The notes: generated by a model not told the origin, from the sequence alone. A stretch of DNA of 53,690 nucleotides from an uncultured Pelagibacteraceae bacterium (GCA_902517735.1 CABYDK010000003.1:1-53690), one strand, 5' to 3'. Numbered from the stretch's first letter, positions 17,847-29,278 are shown. Program-made: numbers and translations.

Positions 17847-20002
17847 TTTTTATCCTTTTTTTTAGCAACCTTAGTTCCTGGCATTCCCATTGTCGATCTA
17901 CCTTTTGGATAAAGTTTATTTTTTACATCATATTGTCTTATTTTTGGATTTAATGTGATCTCTAGCTCTGTGCTTTCTAATTTTCTAATCTCATCTCTAA
18001 TTTTAGCTGCCTCCTCAAATTCTAGATTGGAAGCTGATTCCTTCATTTTTTTGTCTAAAGCCTTCAAGTGTTTTTTGAGATTCCCTCCAACATTTGAACC
18101 TTCACTAATTTTAACGTAGTCCTTTTCATAAACGCTTTCTAAAATATCATTAATTTCTTTTTTTACAGTCTTCGCATTGATTTTATGTTTTTTATTATAA
18201 TCAAGTTGAATTTTCCTTCTTCTTTCAGTTTCTTGAATAGCTTTTTTTATACTTTTAGTTTCTTTATCTGCATAAAGAATTACTTTGCCGTCAACGTTTC
18301 TAGCAGCTCTACCTATAGTTTGAATTAATGAAGTTTCTGATCTTAAAAAACCCTCTTTATCTGCATCTAAAATTCCAACTAAAGCACATTCTGGAATATC
18401 CAAACCCTCTCTTAATAAGTTAATTCCTACAAGAACATCAAAAACTCCCATTCTTAGATCTCTCATTATCTCTATTCTTTCAAGCGTATCAATGTCCGAA
18501 TGTAGATATCTCACTTTTACTCCATTTTCGTGAAGATATTCAGTTAAATCTTCTGCCATTTTTTTTGTTAAAGTAGTTACTAAAACTCTATGATTATTTT
18601 CGATTACTTTCTTACACTCATGCATTAAGTCATCTACTTGATTTTTAGCAGCTCTTATTTCAACTGGAGGATCAATTAATCCTGTTGGTCTTATCACTTG
18701 ATCTATAAATTTTCCTTTAGTTTGTTCTAGCTCCCATGGACCAGGAGTTGCAGAGACGAATACTGTTTGTGTTCTCATTAAATCCCATTCTTCAAATTTT
18801 AATGGTCTGTTATCCATACAAGAGGGAAGTCTAAATCCATATTCTGCTAAAGTACTTTTTCTAGATCTATCTCCTTTATACATTCCATTAAGTTGAGGAA
18901 CTGTTACATGACATTCGTCAACAAAAATCAAAGTATTATCAGGGAAGTACTCAAATAGAGTAGGCGGGGGTTCACCTGGTTTTCTCCCTGATAAAAATCT
19001 TGAATAATTTTCGATACCTGCACAAGAACCAGTTGCCTCAATCATTTCAAGATCAAATTTTGTTCTTTCCTCTAACCTCTGAGCTTCAAGTAATTTATTT
19101 TCTGATCTATGTTTTTGTAAAGTGAGCTCTAATTCCTTCTTTATATTTATTATTGCTTGTTCGACAGTAGGTTTGGGAGTGATGTAGTGGCTATTTGCAT
19201 AAACTTTGATTAAACTTAATTCTCTCACTTGATCTCCAGTAAGTGGATCAAATTCCTCAATTTTTTCGAGTTTATCTGCATATAAACTTAGTCTCCAAGC
19301 TCTATCTTCTAAATGTGAGGGAAAAATTTCCAAATATTCTCCCCGAGCTCTAAAAGTACCGCGATAAAAATTTTGATCATTACGTTTATATTGTAAAGCA
19401 ACTAATGATTTAATTATATGTTCTCTATTATATTCGTAATTTTTTTGAAGCGTTAAAGTCATTTTACTATAAGCCTCAACCGAACCAAGACCATAAATAC
19501 AAGAAACACTTGCAACTATAATAACATCATCTCTTTCAAGAAGAGATCTAGTTGCAGAATGTCTCATTCTATCTATTTGTTCATTAATAGATGCTTCTTT
19601 TTCAATATACGTATCAGATCTAGGTACATATGCTTCGGGAGTATAATAATCATAATAAGAAACAAAGTATTCTACTGCATTATCTGGAAAAAAAGCTCTC
19701 ATCTCACCATATAGCTGAGCGGCAAGTGTTTTGTTCGGAGCTAAAATTAATGCTGGTCTGTTTGTTGCCTCAATAACTTTTGCCATAGTAAAAGTTTTTC
19801 CTGAGCCAGTGACTCCCAACAATACTTGGTTAAACTCCTCCTTTTTCGCACCTTTCACTAGTTTTTTAATAGCTTCGGGTTGATCGCCTGCAGGTTTAAA
19901 ATCTGACTTGATTTTAAATTTTTTACCACCTTCAAGTTTTCCACTAATTTTTGGGTTTTTGTTCTGGATATCTGTAATTAAATCTTGATAAGTATTTTCC
20001 AT
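17828..20002 (-). CDS. uvrB: UvrABC system protein B
   Basis: 724 residues. Walker A is GVTGSGKT (residues 63-70). The beta-hairpin that clamps damaged DNA is in [21 protein letters not shown] (cited by its core [15 protein letters not shown]). Walker B/helicase motifs include [20 protein letters not shown] and [14 protein letters not shown]. The C-terminal UVR motif ([19 protein letters not shown]) pairs with that of UvrC. The last residues KKWKHRG are basic. It is first in a minus-strand run uvrB-SDR-folB-uvrC-pgsA and diverges from the aminotransferase gene across only 36 bases. Confidence 0.98.
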   Translation of the reverse strand: MENTYQDLITDIQNKNPKISGKLEGGKKFKIKSDFKPAGDQPEAIKKLVKGAKKEEFNQVLLGVTGSGKTFTMAKVIEATNRPALILAPNKTLAAQLYGEMRAFFPDNAVEYFVSYYDYYTPEAYVPRSDTYIEKEASINEQIDRMRHSATRSLLERDDVIIVASVSCIYGLGSVEAYSKMTLTLQKNYEYNREHIIKSLVALQYKRNDQNFYRGTFRARGEYLEIFPSHLEDRAWRLSLYADKLEKIEEFDPLTGDQVRELSLIKVYANSHYITPKPTVEQAIINIKKELELTLQKHRSENKLLEAQRLEERTKFDLEMIEATGSCAGIENYSRFLSGRKPGEPPPTLFEYFPDNTLIFVDECHVTVPQLNGMYKGDRSRKSTLAEYGFRLPSCMDNRPLKFEEWDLMRTQTVFVSATPGPWELEQTKGKFIDQVIRPTGLIDPPVEIRAAKNQVDDLMHECKKVIENNHRVLVTTLTKKMAEDLTEYLHENGVKVRYLHSDIDTLERIEIMRDLRMGVFDVLVGINLLREGLDIPECALVGILDADKEGFLRSETSLIQTIGRAARNVDGKVILYADKETKSIKKAIQETERRRKIQLDYNKKHKINAKTVKKEINDILESVYEKDYVKISEGSNVGGNLKKHLKALDKKMKESASNLEFEEAAKIRDEIRKLESTELEITLNPKIRQYDVKNKLYPKGRSTMGMPGTKVAKKKDKKWKHRG

Positions 20003-20038
20003 ATATTAAAGAAAGTAGTAGAATTAATTAATATTTCA

Positions 20039-21226
20039 ATGAGCATAATATCAAATAGTTTAAAAAGAATTAAACCATCACCAACGATAGCTGCTACCCA
20101 AAAAGCTAGAGAACTAAGAGCGGCTGGTAAAGACGTAATCGGTCTTGGTGCAGGAGAGCCAGATTTTGACACTCCAGATAATATTAAAAATGCAGCGATT
20201 AGAGCTATTAAAAAAGGGGATACTAAATACACTGCTGTAGATGGTACTCCAGCTCTAAAAAAAGCTATTATTGGAAAATTTAAAAGAGAGAACAAATTAA
20301 AATATTCTATTGATCAAATAACAGTTGGAACTGGAGGAAAACAAGTTCTTTACAATGCTTTTATGGCAACTTTGAACAAGGGTGATGAAGTTATCATACC
20401 TGCACCTTTTTGGGTTTCCTATCCAGATATGGTCCTATTAGCTGGAGGAAAACCCAAAATAGTTAAATGCACAGAACAGGATGGATTTAAGCTCACTGAA
20501 AAAAAACTTAAAAAAGCTATTTCCAAAAAAACAAAGTGGGTGATTCTTAATTCGCCTTCAAACCCTACAGGAGCAGGATATACAAAAAAAGAAATTCAAG
20601 ATTTAGCAAAAGTTTTAATTAGAAATAAAAAAATTCATATTTTAAGTGATGATATTTATGAACATATTAGATATGACAATTTTAATTTTTTTACAATTGC
20701 TCAAATTTCAAAATTAAAAGAAAGAACTCTTACGATGAATGGAGTAAGTAAATCTTATGCAATGACTGGATGGAGAATAGGATATGCCGCTGGTCCAAAA
20801 GATATAATTAAGGCTATAGGTAAAATCCAATCTCAATCGACTTCAAACCCATCATCAATAAGTCAAGCAGCAGCAGTTGAAGCATTGAATGGCAACCAAG
20901 GTTTTATAAAAAAAAGATCTAATGCTTTTAGGCTTAGAAGAGACTTTGTGGTTAAAAGTTTAAATAGTATCAAAGGAATAAGCTGCTTAAAACCTAATGG
21001 TGCATTTTATGTTTTTCCAAGTTGCAAGGGTTTACTAAATAAAAAAACAAAACTTAAAACTGATACTCATTTTGTTCAAAAGCTGCTTGAAAAATCAAAT
21101 ATTGCAGTTGTTCAGGGATCGGCTTTTGGTCTGGAAGGATATTTTAGAATTTCCTATGCAACCTCAATGAAGAATTTAAAGAGAGCAATGGGAAGAATTA
21201 AATCATTTTGTGAAAGTTTAGAGTAA
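20039..21226 (+). CDS. aspC: Class I pyridoxal-phosphate aminotransferase (aspartate aminotransferase type)
   Basis: 395 residues from the ATG at 20039 (MSIISNSLKRIKPS). A start at 19985 is possible in frame but would run into uvrB. The PLP lysine is K238 in NGVSKSYAMTGWRIGY; NSPSNPTGAGY (N175) and SDDIYEHI are the cofactor contacts; R in YFRISYA near the C-terminus binds the substrate carboxylate. The pattern fits the Ib aspartate/prephenate aminotransferases common in alphaproteobacteria. It links glutamate and oxaloacetate pools, and may also make arogenate. Confidence 0.93.
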   Translation: MSIISNSLKRIKPSPTIAATQKARELRAAGKDVIGLGAGEPDFDTPDNIKNAAIRAIKKGDTKYTAVDGTPALKKAIIGKFKRENKLKYSIDQITVGTGGKQVLYNAFMATLNKGDEVIIPAPFWVSYPDMVLLAGGKPKIVKCTEQDGFKLTEKKLKKAISKKTKWVILNSPSNPTGAGYTKKEIQDLAKVLIRNKKIHILSDDIYEHIRYDNFNFFTIAQISKLKERTLTMNGVSKSYAMTGWRIGYAAGPKDIIKAIGKIQSQSTSNPSSISQAAAVEALNGNQGFIKKRSNAFRLRRDFVVKSLNSIKGISCLKPNGAFYVFPSCKGLLNKKTKLKTDTHFVQKLLEKSNIAVVQGSAFGLEGYFRISYATSMKNLKRAMGRIKSFCESLE

Positions 21227-21232
21227 ATATTT

Positions 21233-22180
21233 TTATTTTTGATCTAATATTTTTCCAGCTGGATCAGTTTTTCTAATCCAGGATTTAGGGATAGTACTTA
21301 CACCTCTTAAAGCAGCAAAATAAGCTCCAATAAAGTTAACTCTTGAACAGTTACACCCACCAGCTTTAATTGTTCTTAAAATTGCACTTTTATAATTTGA
21401 TGAATTAATAATTGAATGAATTGAACTGTTAAAAGTTCCAGGATAGCTACATGCCATTCCTAATTTTTTGACTAATATCGAATGAGGCTTTGATTTTAGT
21501 CTTTTCACTTTGTGAATATCATCCACAATACATTTGAAATATGAATTTTTTTTAAATTTTTTAATGAATTCATTTAGAGGATCTTTGCTACCTTTTAGCG
21601 CTAAATCTATAAGATGAAATTTTGCTAAAGCATACTTGAGGCTTATTTTTGAGACAGTTACTGTAGAGATAATCTTTTTTAAACTTTTAAAATTATAACC
21701 ATACAAAAAATAAGGAAGAGCAGCACAATAACCATCTGACTCGTGTACCTTTTTTCCTCCAGTTAATTTTTTTTTAGCTTTAATGTTTCTAACACTTTCT
21801 ATGATATTTTGATGAATCCAAGGTCCTTTAATTATTCCTCGCCAATCTTTAACTTTTCTATATTTCGCTCTTAAATTCAAATTTTTCCAGTAAATACTTC
21901 CTGGACCAAAGCTTTTTGTTATATTTTTTTTAAATCTTTCCTCGATATTTCTATGATCTTCAAGCAGTGTTTTGAACATAACTTGACCAATTTCGTTATA
22001 TCCTGAAACTTTTCCAGTCTTGATATTGTAAAATGGACTTTTATTTTTTTTAAGGAAAGTAAAATCTTTTTTCCCTTTGATATATTTATAAAGTTTTTTT
22101 TGATTATAAACCCAATGCAATGGTCTAGCTGCAGCATCAGCTACAGTTGCTCCTAAAAAAACATGTAAATTATTCTTCAC
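21233..22180 (-). CDS. ADP-ribosylglycohydrolase / J1-crystallin-like protein
   Basis: About 315 residues from a GTG at 22180, one base after the trxB stop; an ATG at 22213 inside trxB would add 11 residues. The N-terminal motif GATVADAAARPLHW resembles the GAxxGDAxGxP core of ADP-ribosylglycohydrolases and the PLHW form seen in J1-crystallin-like members. HESDGYCAALPYFL and the C-terminal AGGCNCSR are at the expected places. In active hydrolases the latter is GGDxDS and its Asp residues bind Mg2+; here the positions are Cys-Asn-Cys. A hydrolase role is therefore doubtful; the substrate is unknown. It probably shares a transcript with trxB. Confidence 0.75.
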   Translation of the reverse strand: MKNNLHVFLGATVADAAARPLHWVYNQKKLYKYIKGKKDFTFLKKNKSPFYNIKTGKVSGYNEIGQVMFKTLLEDHRNIEERFKKNITKSFGPGSIYWKNLNLRAKYRKVKDWRGIIKGPWIHQNIIESVRNIKAKKKLTGGKKVHESDGYCAALPYFLYGYNFKSLKKIISTVTVSKISLKYALAKFHLIDLALKGSKDPLNEFIKKFKKNSYFKCIVDDIHKVKRLKSKPHSILVKKLGMACSYPGTFNSSIHSIINSSNYKSAILRTIKAGGCNCSRVNFIGAYFAALRGVSTIPKSWIRKTDPAGKILDQK

Positions 22181-22181
22181 T

Positions 22182-23129
22182 TTATTTATTAGAAAGATGT
22201 TTTTCGGCCTCAAGAGCAGCCATACACCCCATACCTGCAGCAGTTACAGCCTGCCTAAAAGTTTTGTCCCTCACATCTCCTGCTGCGTAAACTCCAGGAA
22301 CATTAGTTTCAGTAGAATCTGGTTTGGTAATCAAATATCCTTCAGTGTCCATTTTCAATTGATCTTTGAATAGAGAGGTTGCTGGATCATGACCAATTGC
22401 AACAAATAATCCATCAACTTTAATTTCTTCTATTCTGTTTGTTTTTACATTTTTTATTTTTATACCTTTAACATTTTTGGGTTCTTTATCACCTATTACA
22501 TCTTCAATGACAGTATCCCAAATGATTTCAATTTTTTTGTTTTCCATTAATTTCTTTTGAAGCATTTTTTCTGCTCGTAAGCTGTCACGTCTGTGGATTA
22601 GTTTTACTTTAGAGGCAAATTTTGTAAGAAACATTGCTTCTTCTACAGCAGCATTTCCACCGCCGACCACTGCCACTTCTTTCTCTTTAAAGAAAAATCC
22701 GTCACATGTAGCACATGCCGATACTCCAAAGCCCCTAAATTCTTGTTCCGATTTTATATTTAACCATCTTGCTTGAGCACCAGTTGAAATAATGATGCTA
22801 TCAGCGGTAAATTTTTGACCAGTATCTCCAACTGCTTCAAATGGTTTAGATTTCAAATTGACTGACTGAATATGATCTTGAATCATTTCTGTTCCGACGG
22901 CTTTTGCTTGCTCTTTCATTTGATCCATTAACCAAGGTCCTTGAATTACGTCAGCAAACCCAGGATAATTTTCAACATCAGTAGTTGTTGTTAATTGTCC
23001 TCCTGGCTCAGATCCATAAACCAAAATTGGATTTAACATTGCCCGTGCCGCATAAACTGCAGCCGTATATCCAGCTGGACCGGATCCAATTATTAACACT
23101 TTTGTGTGTTTAGTTGGATTTTCACTCAT
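22182..23129 (-). CDS. trxB: Thioredoxin-disulfide reductase
   Basis: 315 residues, the low-molecular-weight type. FAD-binding GSGPAGYTAAVYAARA lies at residues 15-30; the redox-active CATC is C139/C142; NADPH-binding GGGNAAVEEA follows; and the C-terminal FAD motif TNVPGVYAAGDVRD is present. It passes NADPH electrons to thioredoxin. The 5' end is only 21 bases from the start of the divergent ELM1-family gene. The ADP-ribosylglycohydrolase-like gene follows on the same strand with almost no gap. Confidence 0.98.
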   Translation of the reverse strand: MSENPTKHTKVLIIGSGPAGYTAAVYAARAMLNPILVYGSEPGGQLTTTTDVENYPGFADVIQGPWLMDQMKEQAKAVGTEMIQDHIQSVNLKSKPFEAVGDTGQKFTADSIIISTGAQARWLNIKSEQEFRGFGVSACATCDGFFFKEKEVAVVGGGNAAVEEAMFLTKFASKVKLIHRRDSLRAEKMLQKKLMENKKIEIIWDTVIEDVIGDKEPKNVKGIKIKNVKTNRIEEIKVDGLFVAIGHDPATSLFKDQLKMDTEGYLITKPDSTETNVPGVYAAGDVRDKTFRQAVTAAGMGCMAALEAEKHLSNK

Positions 23130-23150
23130 ATGAAAGCTATATAGTAATTA

Positions 23151-24095
23151 ATGAATAAATTAAAAGGTATATTATTGACTCAAGGCATGCATGGAATGAT
23201 CAGCCAAGTAGAGGGACTCGCAAAAGCTTTAGACATTGATTTCACACACCAGACAGTTGAACTAAATAATTTTTGGAAAATGATTCCTCCTAAACTTACT
23301 CCAATTTCACAAAGTGTTTATAAAAAAATTGACCACTCTGAATTTGATGTAATTATTTCTTGTGGACGTAAAAGTGTAATTCCTTCAATTCACTTAAAAA
23401 AAAGTTCAAATAAAAAGGTATTTAATATTCATATCCAAGATCCCAAAGTAAACCTTAATCATTTTGATTTTATTGTTGTTCCTGAGCATGACTCTGTAAA
23501 AGGTCAAAATGTAATTAATACAAAAGGCGCAATTCACTATCTTACAGAGGAAGAAATTGTTAAAAATAAAGATTATTTAAATTCATTCATTAAAAAAGAC
23601 CATAGAAAAATTTGTTCATTAATTTTGGGTGGCCCAACAAAGTATTACGATTATTCTTCTGAAAATATAAAAAAAATATTTTCTATTTTGAATAATTTAC
23701 TGAAAAAAAATAACCTTCAACTCGTTGTAATTCCGTCTATGAGAACTCCAAAAAATTCAATTGATTATGCTAAAAAATATTTTGGAGAAAATCATACAAT
23801 TATAAATAATGTTGATAAAAAAGCTTATTTATCTGCTTTATCCATATCTAATACTATAGTTGTTACTTGTGATTCAAGCTCAATGATTTCAGAGGCAGCA
23901 TTAACTGGAAAACCTATTTATGTCGCAAATATTTTACCAAGAAAAAATGATAAAAGATTTCAAGAATTTAGAAATTTATTTAGAGAATTAAATATAATAA
24001 GAAATTTAGGTGAAGAAGAAGAAAATTGGAACTATCAAAAACTAGATGAAACGAATAGAGTGGCAAATATCATTAAACAAAAAATTAAATCTTAA
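23151..24095 (+). CDS. ELM1-family protein (mitochondrial fission ELM1 / DUF1022-like)
   Basis: 314 residues, predicted cytosolic. The pattern is that of the ELM1 family: N-terminal LLTQGMHGMISQVEGLAKAL, middle DVIISCGRKSVIPSI and FNIHIQDPKV, FDFIVVPEHD, then SLILGGPTKYY and the glycosyltransferase-like C-terminal half with VVTCDSSSMISEAALTGKPIYV (cited as DSSSMISEAALTGKP). Plant ELM1 acts in mitochondrial fission, but bacterial members have no settled function; the fold suggests a GT-B-type glycosyltransferase (inference). Its TAA shares a base with the ATG of the next gene, so the two are likely translated together. Confidence 0.82.
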   Translation: MNKLKGILLTQGMHGMISQVEGLAKALDIDFTHQTVELNNFWKMIPPKLTPISQSVYKKIDHSEFDVIISCGRKSVIPSIHLKKSSNKKVFNIHIQDPKVNLNHFDFIVVPEHDSVKGQNVINTKGAIHYLTEEEIVKNKDYLNSFIKKDHRKICSLILGGPTKYYDYSSENIKKIFSILNNLLKKNNLQLVVIPSMRTPKNSIDYAKKYFGENHTIINNVDKKAYLSALSISNTIVVTCDSSSMISEAALTGKPIYVANILPRKNDKRFQEFRNLFRELNIIRNLGEEEENWNYQKLDETNRVANIIKQKIKS

Positions 24096-24760
24096 TGTCG
24101 TTTTTAAATTCAATTAAAGATAAATCTAAAAAACATGAATTTCCTTTTGATCATTGGGAATATACTAATGCTCTTACAAATGAAGCGATAGAAGAAATTA
24201 TTAAAGCAGATATTCCAGATGTTAGTAAACATAATCTTAATTATGATGGAACAAGAGCTATTGATGGTGGTGCTGCAGAGTTTAGAGAAGGAATCGCATC
24301 TGGAGGTAAAGCAATTAAATTTAGATGTTTTATAACGAAGGAAAATGCTTCACAGTTTCCACATTTAGTAAAATTTATTAACGAACTTCAAGCTAAAGAG
24401 GTACATCAAACTATTTCAAAAATGATTAACAAAGATTTATCAAATTCATATGTAAGAGTTGAAGTTATTTGTGATAGAGAAGGATTTTGGCTTAAACCTC
24501 ATTGCGACATCAAAGAAAAATTAATGTCAGGATTAATTTTTGTAAATAACGCAAATGAGTCAGAGGAATTAGGCACAGATTTTTATAATCAAAAATTAGA
24601 AAAAGTAAAAACAGTTCCTTATAAACATAATTATGGATATCTTTTTACTAGTGGCCCTAATACTTGGCACGGAATGGAAAAAAAGAAAATAGTTAAAGAA
24701 AGAAGATGTGTACAAGTAAATTATGTGACTTTTGAGACAGACTGGAAAGTAAATACTTAA
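24095..24760 (+). CDS. 2-oxoglutarate/Fe(II)-dependent dioxygenase-like protein
   Basis: 221 residues. The non-heme iron triad is visible as H136-x-D138 (KPHCD) and H192 (TWHG), with R203 or R204 (KERR) placed to bind the 2-oxoglutarate carboxylate. [10 protein letters not shown] and [15 protein letters not shown] fit the double-stranded beta-helix strands. The order and spacing fit the prolyl-4-hydroxylase-like superfamily. No membrane segment or signal peptide is seen. It is coupled to the ELM1-family gene by a 1-base overlap, suggesting one pathway; the substrate (protein, lipid or sugar) is unknown. The stop overlaps convergent carB by 4 bases. Confidence 0.8.
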   Translation: MSFLNSIKDKSKKHEFPFDHWEYTNALTNEAIEEIIKADIPDVSKHNLNYDGTRAIDGGAAEFREGIASGGKAIKFRCFITKENASQFPHLVKFINELQAKEVHQTISKMINKDLSNSYVRVEVICDREGFWLKPHCDIKEKLMSGLIFVNNANESEELGTDFYNQKLEKVKTVPYKHNYGYLFTSGPNTWHGMEKKKIVKERRCVQVNYVTFETDWKVNT

Positions 24761-27700
24761 ATATCTTGAAGTGATGTAACTTCTAACTTTTTAGTTTTTA
24801 GAGATTTTATTGCTTCCAAACATGCAAGCGCAGTTGACATATTAGTACAATAAGGAACTTTATTTTTTAGAGTTCCTCTTCTAAGAGCAATTGCATCATT
24901 TAATCTATGTTCAGAATTTCCTCCACCAGTATTAATTACCAAAGCAATTTTTTTAGAGTCTAATATATCTACTATATGAGGAGAACCACTACTTACTTTG
25001 TTGATAATTCTACATTTCATTTTATGTTTTCTAATGTACTCAGCAGTCCCTCTTGTTGCACATAATGTAAAATTTAACTTTATAAGTTCTTTTGCTAAAT
25101 TAATTCCTTCATCTTTATGTGAGTCTTTTAATGATATAAAAGCAAGTCCTTGTTTTGGTAAAGAATTGGCAGAGGCTATTTGACTTTTAGCAAATGCCAT
25201 CCCAAAGTTTTTATCAAAGCCCATCACTTCACCAGTTGACTTCATTTCAGGACCTAAAAGTAAATCACTGTTAGGAAATTTATTAAAAGGAAATACAGCT
25301 TCTTTAACTGCATACATTCCTTTAGAACTATCCTTTAAATTAAATTTAGATAATTTTTCACCTGCCATCACTCGTGATGCTATTTTTGCAAGAGGCAAAC
25401 CTTTTGCTTTTGAGACAAATGGCACTGTCCTACTTGCCCTAGGGTTAACTTCGATCACATAAATTTCATCTTTTTTGATTGCGTATTGAACATTCATGAA
25501 ACCTTTAACTTTTAGAGCCAAGGCCAATTTTTTAGTCTGATTTTCAATTTCTTTAATTAAATATGGTTTGATAGATATTGGAGGTAAGCTACAAGCCGAG
25601 TCACCAGAGTGAATTCCAGCCTCTTCAATGTGTTGCATAATACCTGCCACGTGTACTTGCTTTCCATCAGATATTGCATCAACATCAACTTCCATTGCAT
25701 GATTAATAAACTTATCAACTAGAATTGGATTTTTTTCGGCTGCTTTAAATGCTTCTTCAACAAAATTTTTAAGCTGGCTTTTTTCATGGACTATTTCCAT
25801 TGCTCTTCCACCTAGAACATATGAGGGTCTAACCATCAAAGGTAAACCAATTTTGTCAGCTATTTGAATAGCTTGTTTAAAAGTTTTAGCAATTCCACTT
25901 TCAGCCTGTTTTAGCTTCAGTCTATTAAGTAAATTTCTAAATCTATCTCTATCTTCTGCTAAATCAATTGATGTGTATTGTGTTCCTAGGATCGGAAGTT
26001 TGTTATCATGTAAAAATTTTGCAAGTTTAATTGGGGTTTGACCACCAAATTGAGCAATAATTCCAACTAAGTTTCCTTTTTCTTTTTCTTTCTTAATTAT
26101 ATTAAAAACATATTCTTCTTTGAGTGGCTCAAAATATAATCTATCGCTTGTATCATAATCTGTTGAAACTGTTTCAGGGTTACAATTAACCATAATCGTT
26201 TCAAATCCAGCTTCTTTTAATGAAAAACTTGCTTGGCAGCAGCAATAGTCAAATTCTATTCCTTGTCCGATTCTATTAGGACCACCACCCAGAATAATAA
26301 TCTTTTTTTTAGTTGATGGATCTGCTTCACATTCTGAATTAATTGAAAAATTTCGTTGATATGTTGAATACATATAAGGTGTAAACGATTTAAATTCAGC
26401 TGCACAAGTGTCAACTTTTTTAAATACTGGTAAAATTTTAAGGGCAGTTCTTTTTCGTCTTATTATATCTTCAGATGTATTTGTTAACTCTGCTAATTTT
26501 TTGTCAGAAAAGCCTATTGATTTTACTCTATTAAATTCATTAAAATTCTTAGGCAACCCTTTACTTTTAATCTTAATTTCATTTTCTACTATTTCTTTAA
26601 TTTGCTCTAGAAACCATGGATCAATTTTCGATAGCACAAATATTCTTTTTAAATTAATCTTTTTTCTAATAGCTTCTGCAACTAGTAAGAGTTTATTGGG
26701 AATATTTTCTTTTAGTTTTTTTTCAATTAGTTTTTTATTAAAATCAAATATTCTATCTAATCCTGAAAAACCAGTTTCAAGAGACACCAATGCTTTTTGA
26801 AGAGATTCTTTAAAATTTCTTCCTATTGCCATTGCCTCACCAACTGATTTCATAGATGTACCTAGAGTTGCTGGAGAAGTTGAAAATTTTTCAAAAGTAA
26901 ATCTTGGAATTTTTGTTACTACATAATCAATACTTGGTTCAAATGAAGCAGGTGTTACTTTGGTGATTTCATTTTTTAGTTCATCCAAGGTGTAACCAAC
27001 GGCAAGTTTTGCAGCAACTTTTGCAATTGGAAATCCAGTTGCTTTTGATGCAAGTGCTGATGATCTTGATACTCTAGGGTTCATTTCAATTACAACCATT
27101 CGGCCGTTTTTAGGATTGATTGCAAATTGAACATTTGATCCACCTGTCTCAACTCCAATTTTTCTTAAACATGCAATAGAAGCATTTCTCATTATTTGGT
27201 ATTCTTTGTCAGTCAATGTAAGCGCTGGAGCAACAGTAACTGAATCACCCGTATGTATTCCCATCGGATCAACATTTTCAATTGAGCAGATGATGATACA
27301 GTTATCTTTTTTATCTCTTACAACTTCCATCTCAAATTCTTTCCAGCCTTCTAAACACTCTTCAACCAATACCTGGCTAACTGGAGACTCGTGAAGCCCA
27401 CTTTTAATTATTTTAAGGTAATCTTTTTTATTTTTAGCTATACCACCACCAAGACCTCCAAGTGTAAATGCAGGTCTTATAATTGCAGGAAGACCAATTT
27501 TTTTTAAAACTTTTGATGCTTGGTTGATATTGTTTACAATTTCAGATTTAGGTAAATCTAAACCAATGTCGATCATATTTTTTCTAAATTTCTTCCTATC
27601 CTCTGCATTGGCAATTGCCTTAGAATTTGCCCCTATGAGCTCAATCTTATATTTTTTTAAAATTCCTTTTTTCTCAGCTTCCATTGCAAGATTAAGTGCA

Positions 27701-27981
27701 GTCTGACCACCCATAGTTGGTAGAATTGCATCTGGTTTCTCTTTTTGAAGAATTTTTTCTAAAACCTCTAATGTTATTGGCTCTATATAAGTTTTATCTG
27801 CAACATCTGGATCAGTCATAATAGTTGCAGGATTTGAGTTAATTAAAATTACTTTGTAACCCTCATCTTTTAATGCCTTACAAGCTTGTGTGCCGGAATA
27901 ATCAAACTCGCATGCTTGACCAATGATAATGGGTCCAGCTCCTACAACTAATATTTTTTTAATATCTCTTCTTTTTGGCAT
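24757..27981 (-). CDS. carB: Carbamoyl-phosphate synthase large subunit
   Basis: 1074 residues, the full length of CarB. Two homologous ATP-grasp halves are seen: the first begins [22 protein letters not shown] and the second near residue 555 with [20 protein letters not shown] (cited as [15 protein letters not shown]). Each has an ATP-grasp core ([23 protein letters not shown]). The C-terminal MGS-like domain (about 930-1074) binds allosteric effectors. The enzyme makes carbamoyl phosphate for pyrimidines and arginine. It overlaps carA by 23 bases on the same strand. Confidence 0.99.
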   Translation of the reverse strand: MPKRRDIKKILVVGAGPIIIGQACEFDYSGTQACKALKDEGYKVILINSNPATIMTDPDVADKTYIEPITLEVLEKILQKEKPDAILPTMGGQTALNLAMEAEKKGILKKYKIELIGANSKAIANAEDRKKFRKNMIDIGLDLPKSEIVNNINQASKVLKKIGLPAIIRPAFTLGGLGGGIAKNKKDYLKIIKSGLHESPVSQVLVEECLEGWKEFEMEVVRDKKDNCIIICSIENVDPMGIHTGDSVTVAPALTLTDKEYQIMRNASIACLRKIGVETGGSNVQFAINPKNGRMVVIEMNPRVSRSSALASKATGFPIAKVAAKLAVGYTLDELKNEITKVTPASFEPSIDYVVTKIPRFTFEKFSTSPATLGTSMKSVGEAMAIGRNFKESLQKALVSLETGFSGLDRIFDFNKKLIEKKLKENIPNKLLLVAEAIRKKINLKRIFVLSKIDPWFLEQIKEIVENEIKIKSKGLPKNFNEFNRVKSIGFSDKKLAELTNTSEDIIRRKRTALKILPVFKKVDTCAAEFKSFTPYMYSTYQRNFSINSECEADPSTKKKIIILGGGPNRIGQGIEFDYCCCQASFSLKEAGFETIMVNCNPETVSTDYDTSDRLYFEPLKEEYVFNIIKKEKEKGNLVGIIAQFGGQTPIKLAKFLHDNKLPILGTQYTSIDLAEDRDRFRNLLNRLKLKQAESGIAKTFKQAIQIADKIGLPLMVRPSYVLGGRAMEIVHEKSQLKNFVEEAFKAAEKNPILVDKFINHAMEVDVDAISDGKQVHVAGIMQHIEEAGIHSGDSACSLPPISIKPYLIKEIENQTKKLALALKVKGFMNVQYAIKKDEIYVIEVNPRASRTVPFVSKAKGLPLAKIASRVMAGEKLSKFNLKDSSKGMYAVKEAVFPFNKFPNSDLLLGPEMKSTGEVMGFDKNFGMAFAKSQIASANSLPKQGLAFISLKDSHKDEGINLAKELIKLNFTLCATRGTAEYIRKHKMKCRIINKVSSGSPHIVDILDSKKIALVINTGGGNSEHRLNDAIALRRGTLKNKVPYCTNMSTALACLEAIKSLKTKKLEVTSLQDI

Positions 27982-29152
27982 TTTTTTTTATGTTGTTAAT
28001 AAATTCTTGAAATAAGTAGACACTATCCTGTGGTCCAGGGTTTGACTCTGGATGGTATTGCACTGAAAATATTGGTCTGTTTTTGAGTCTTATTCCTTCA
28101 ATGGTATTATCAAAAAGAGATTTATGAGTTACTTCAATTTTTTTTGGTAAAGTTTCTTCAACTACTACAAAACCATGATTTTGACTGGTAATTTCAACTT
28201 TATCATGCACTAAATTTTTGACAGGATGGTTTGCACCTCTATGTCCCAACTTCATTTTTTTTGTTTTACCGCCTAAAGCTAATGCTAAAATTTGATGACC
28301 TAAACAAATACCGAATATAGGTAAATTTTTTTTAATTAATTTATTAAGTATTTCTATTGCATATTTTCCTGTTGCCGCAGGATCACCGGGACCATTAGAT
28401 AAAAATATTCCATGTGGTCTAAGATCTAATATTTTTTCAGCAGAGGTTTTGCAAGAAACGACTGTTACTTTACATTTGAAGTCTGAAAAATATCTTAAAA
28501 TATTCTTTTTAATTCCGTAATCAATTGCAACCACATGAAAAGAATTTTTTGTATTTTTTTTATATCCTTTTTCTTTCTTCCAAGTTTTAAGGCCATTCCA
28601 AATATAGTTTTTTGAGGTTGTTACAGTTTCTGCAAGATCAAGATTTTTTAATCCACTCCATTTAATGGTTGAGTTTATTAATTTGCTAATATTAAATTTT
28701 CCATTTTTTGAATAAGAAATTGTTCCCTTAGGCGCTCCTTTATCTCTAATAAAGTTTGTTAAACATCTAGTATCTAGTCCTGTAATTCCTACAATTTTAT
28801 TTTTTTTAAGCCAGGAATTTAAATGCAAAAATGCTCTATAATTTGAAGGAGAGGTTATTTCTGAATTAAAGATCACACCTCTTGTCCAAATCTTGTCAGA
28901 CTCAACATCCTCTTTGTTAGTTCCAACATTTCCAATATGTGGGAATGTAAAGTTAATAATCTGACCCGCATAAGAAGGATCAGAAATAATTTCTTGGTAC
29001 CCTGTTAGAGAGGTGTTAAAGCAAATCTCACCGGTTGCTTCTCCTTGGTATCCAATTCCAATACCTTTAAAAACTCTCTTGTTTTCAAGAACTAAAACGC
29101 CTGTGTGATGTTGAGATTTTTTTGAGTTTGTTTTTTTTGCTTTTTTGATCAA
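27959..29152 (-). CDS. carA: Carbamoyl-phosphate synthase small subunit (glutaminase)
   Basis: 397 residues. The N-terminal CarA domain has [21 protein letters not shown] (cited as [14 protein letters not shown]). The C-terminal class I glutamine amidotransferase domain shows [10 protein letters not shown], the nucleophile C282 in GICLGHQ, and the H367/E369 pair in YHPESNPGP. It delivers ammonia from glutamine to CarB. A Lys/Ser-rich stretch of ~15 residues precedes the domain, so a slightly later start is possible. It diverges from yqeY over 126 bases, where the carAB promoter must lie. Confidence 0.98.
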   Translation of the reverse strand: MIKKAKKTNSKKSQHHTGVLVLENKRVFKGIGIGYQGEATGEICFNTSLTGYQEIISDPSYAGQIINFTFPHIGNVGTNKEDVESDKIWTRGVIFNSEITSPSNYRAFLHLNSWLKKNKIVGITGLDTRCLTNFIRDKGAPKGTISYSKNGKFNISKLINSTIKWSGLKNLDLAETVTTSKNYIWNGLKTWKKEKGYKKNTKNSFHVVAIDYGIKKNILRYFSDFKCKVTVVSCKTSAEKILDLRPHGIFLSNGPGDPAATGKYAIEILNKLIKKNLPIFGICLGHQILALALGGKTKKMKLGHRGANHPVKNLVHDKVEITSQNHGFVVVEETLPKKIEVTHKSLFDNTIEGIRLKNRPIFSVQYHPESNPGPQDSVYLFQEFINNIKKNAKKKRY

Positions 29153-29278
29153 TTACAACTCATAAGTTAAAGGTTAATACAATAATTGATTTATTATCGC
29201 AACAGAGATGTATTATAAAATTGTAAAAAAACAATTTTTCTTTTGAAGATTTTTTTCTTTGAAGTAGATTAAAAATAT

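Noticed and set aside
26408..26800. 130-codon plus-strand open frame inside carB
   Set aside because: Wholly antisense to a well-conserved part of carB, no family resemblance; an effect of AT-rich codon use.
29217..29238. AAAATTGT / ACAATTTT hairpin between carA and yqeY
   Set aside because: An 8-base stem made almost only of A-T pairs in an AT-rich divergent gap; no gene ends just before it on the plus strand, so not a credible terminator or riboswitch.
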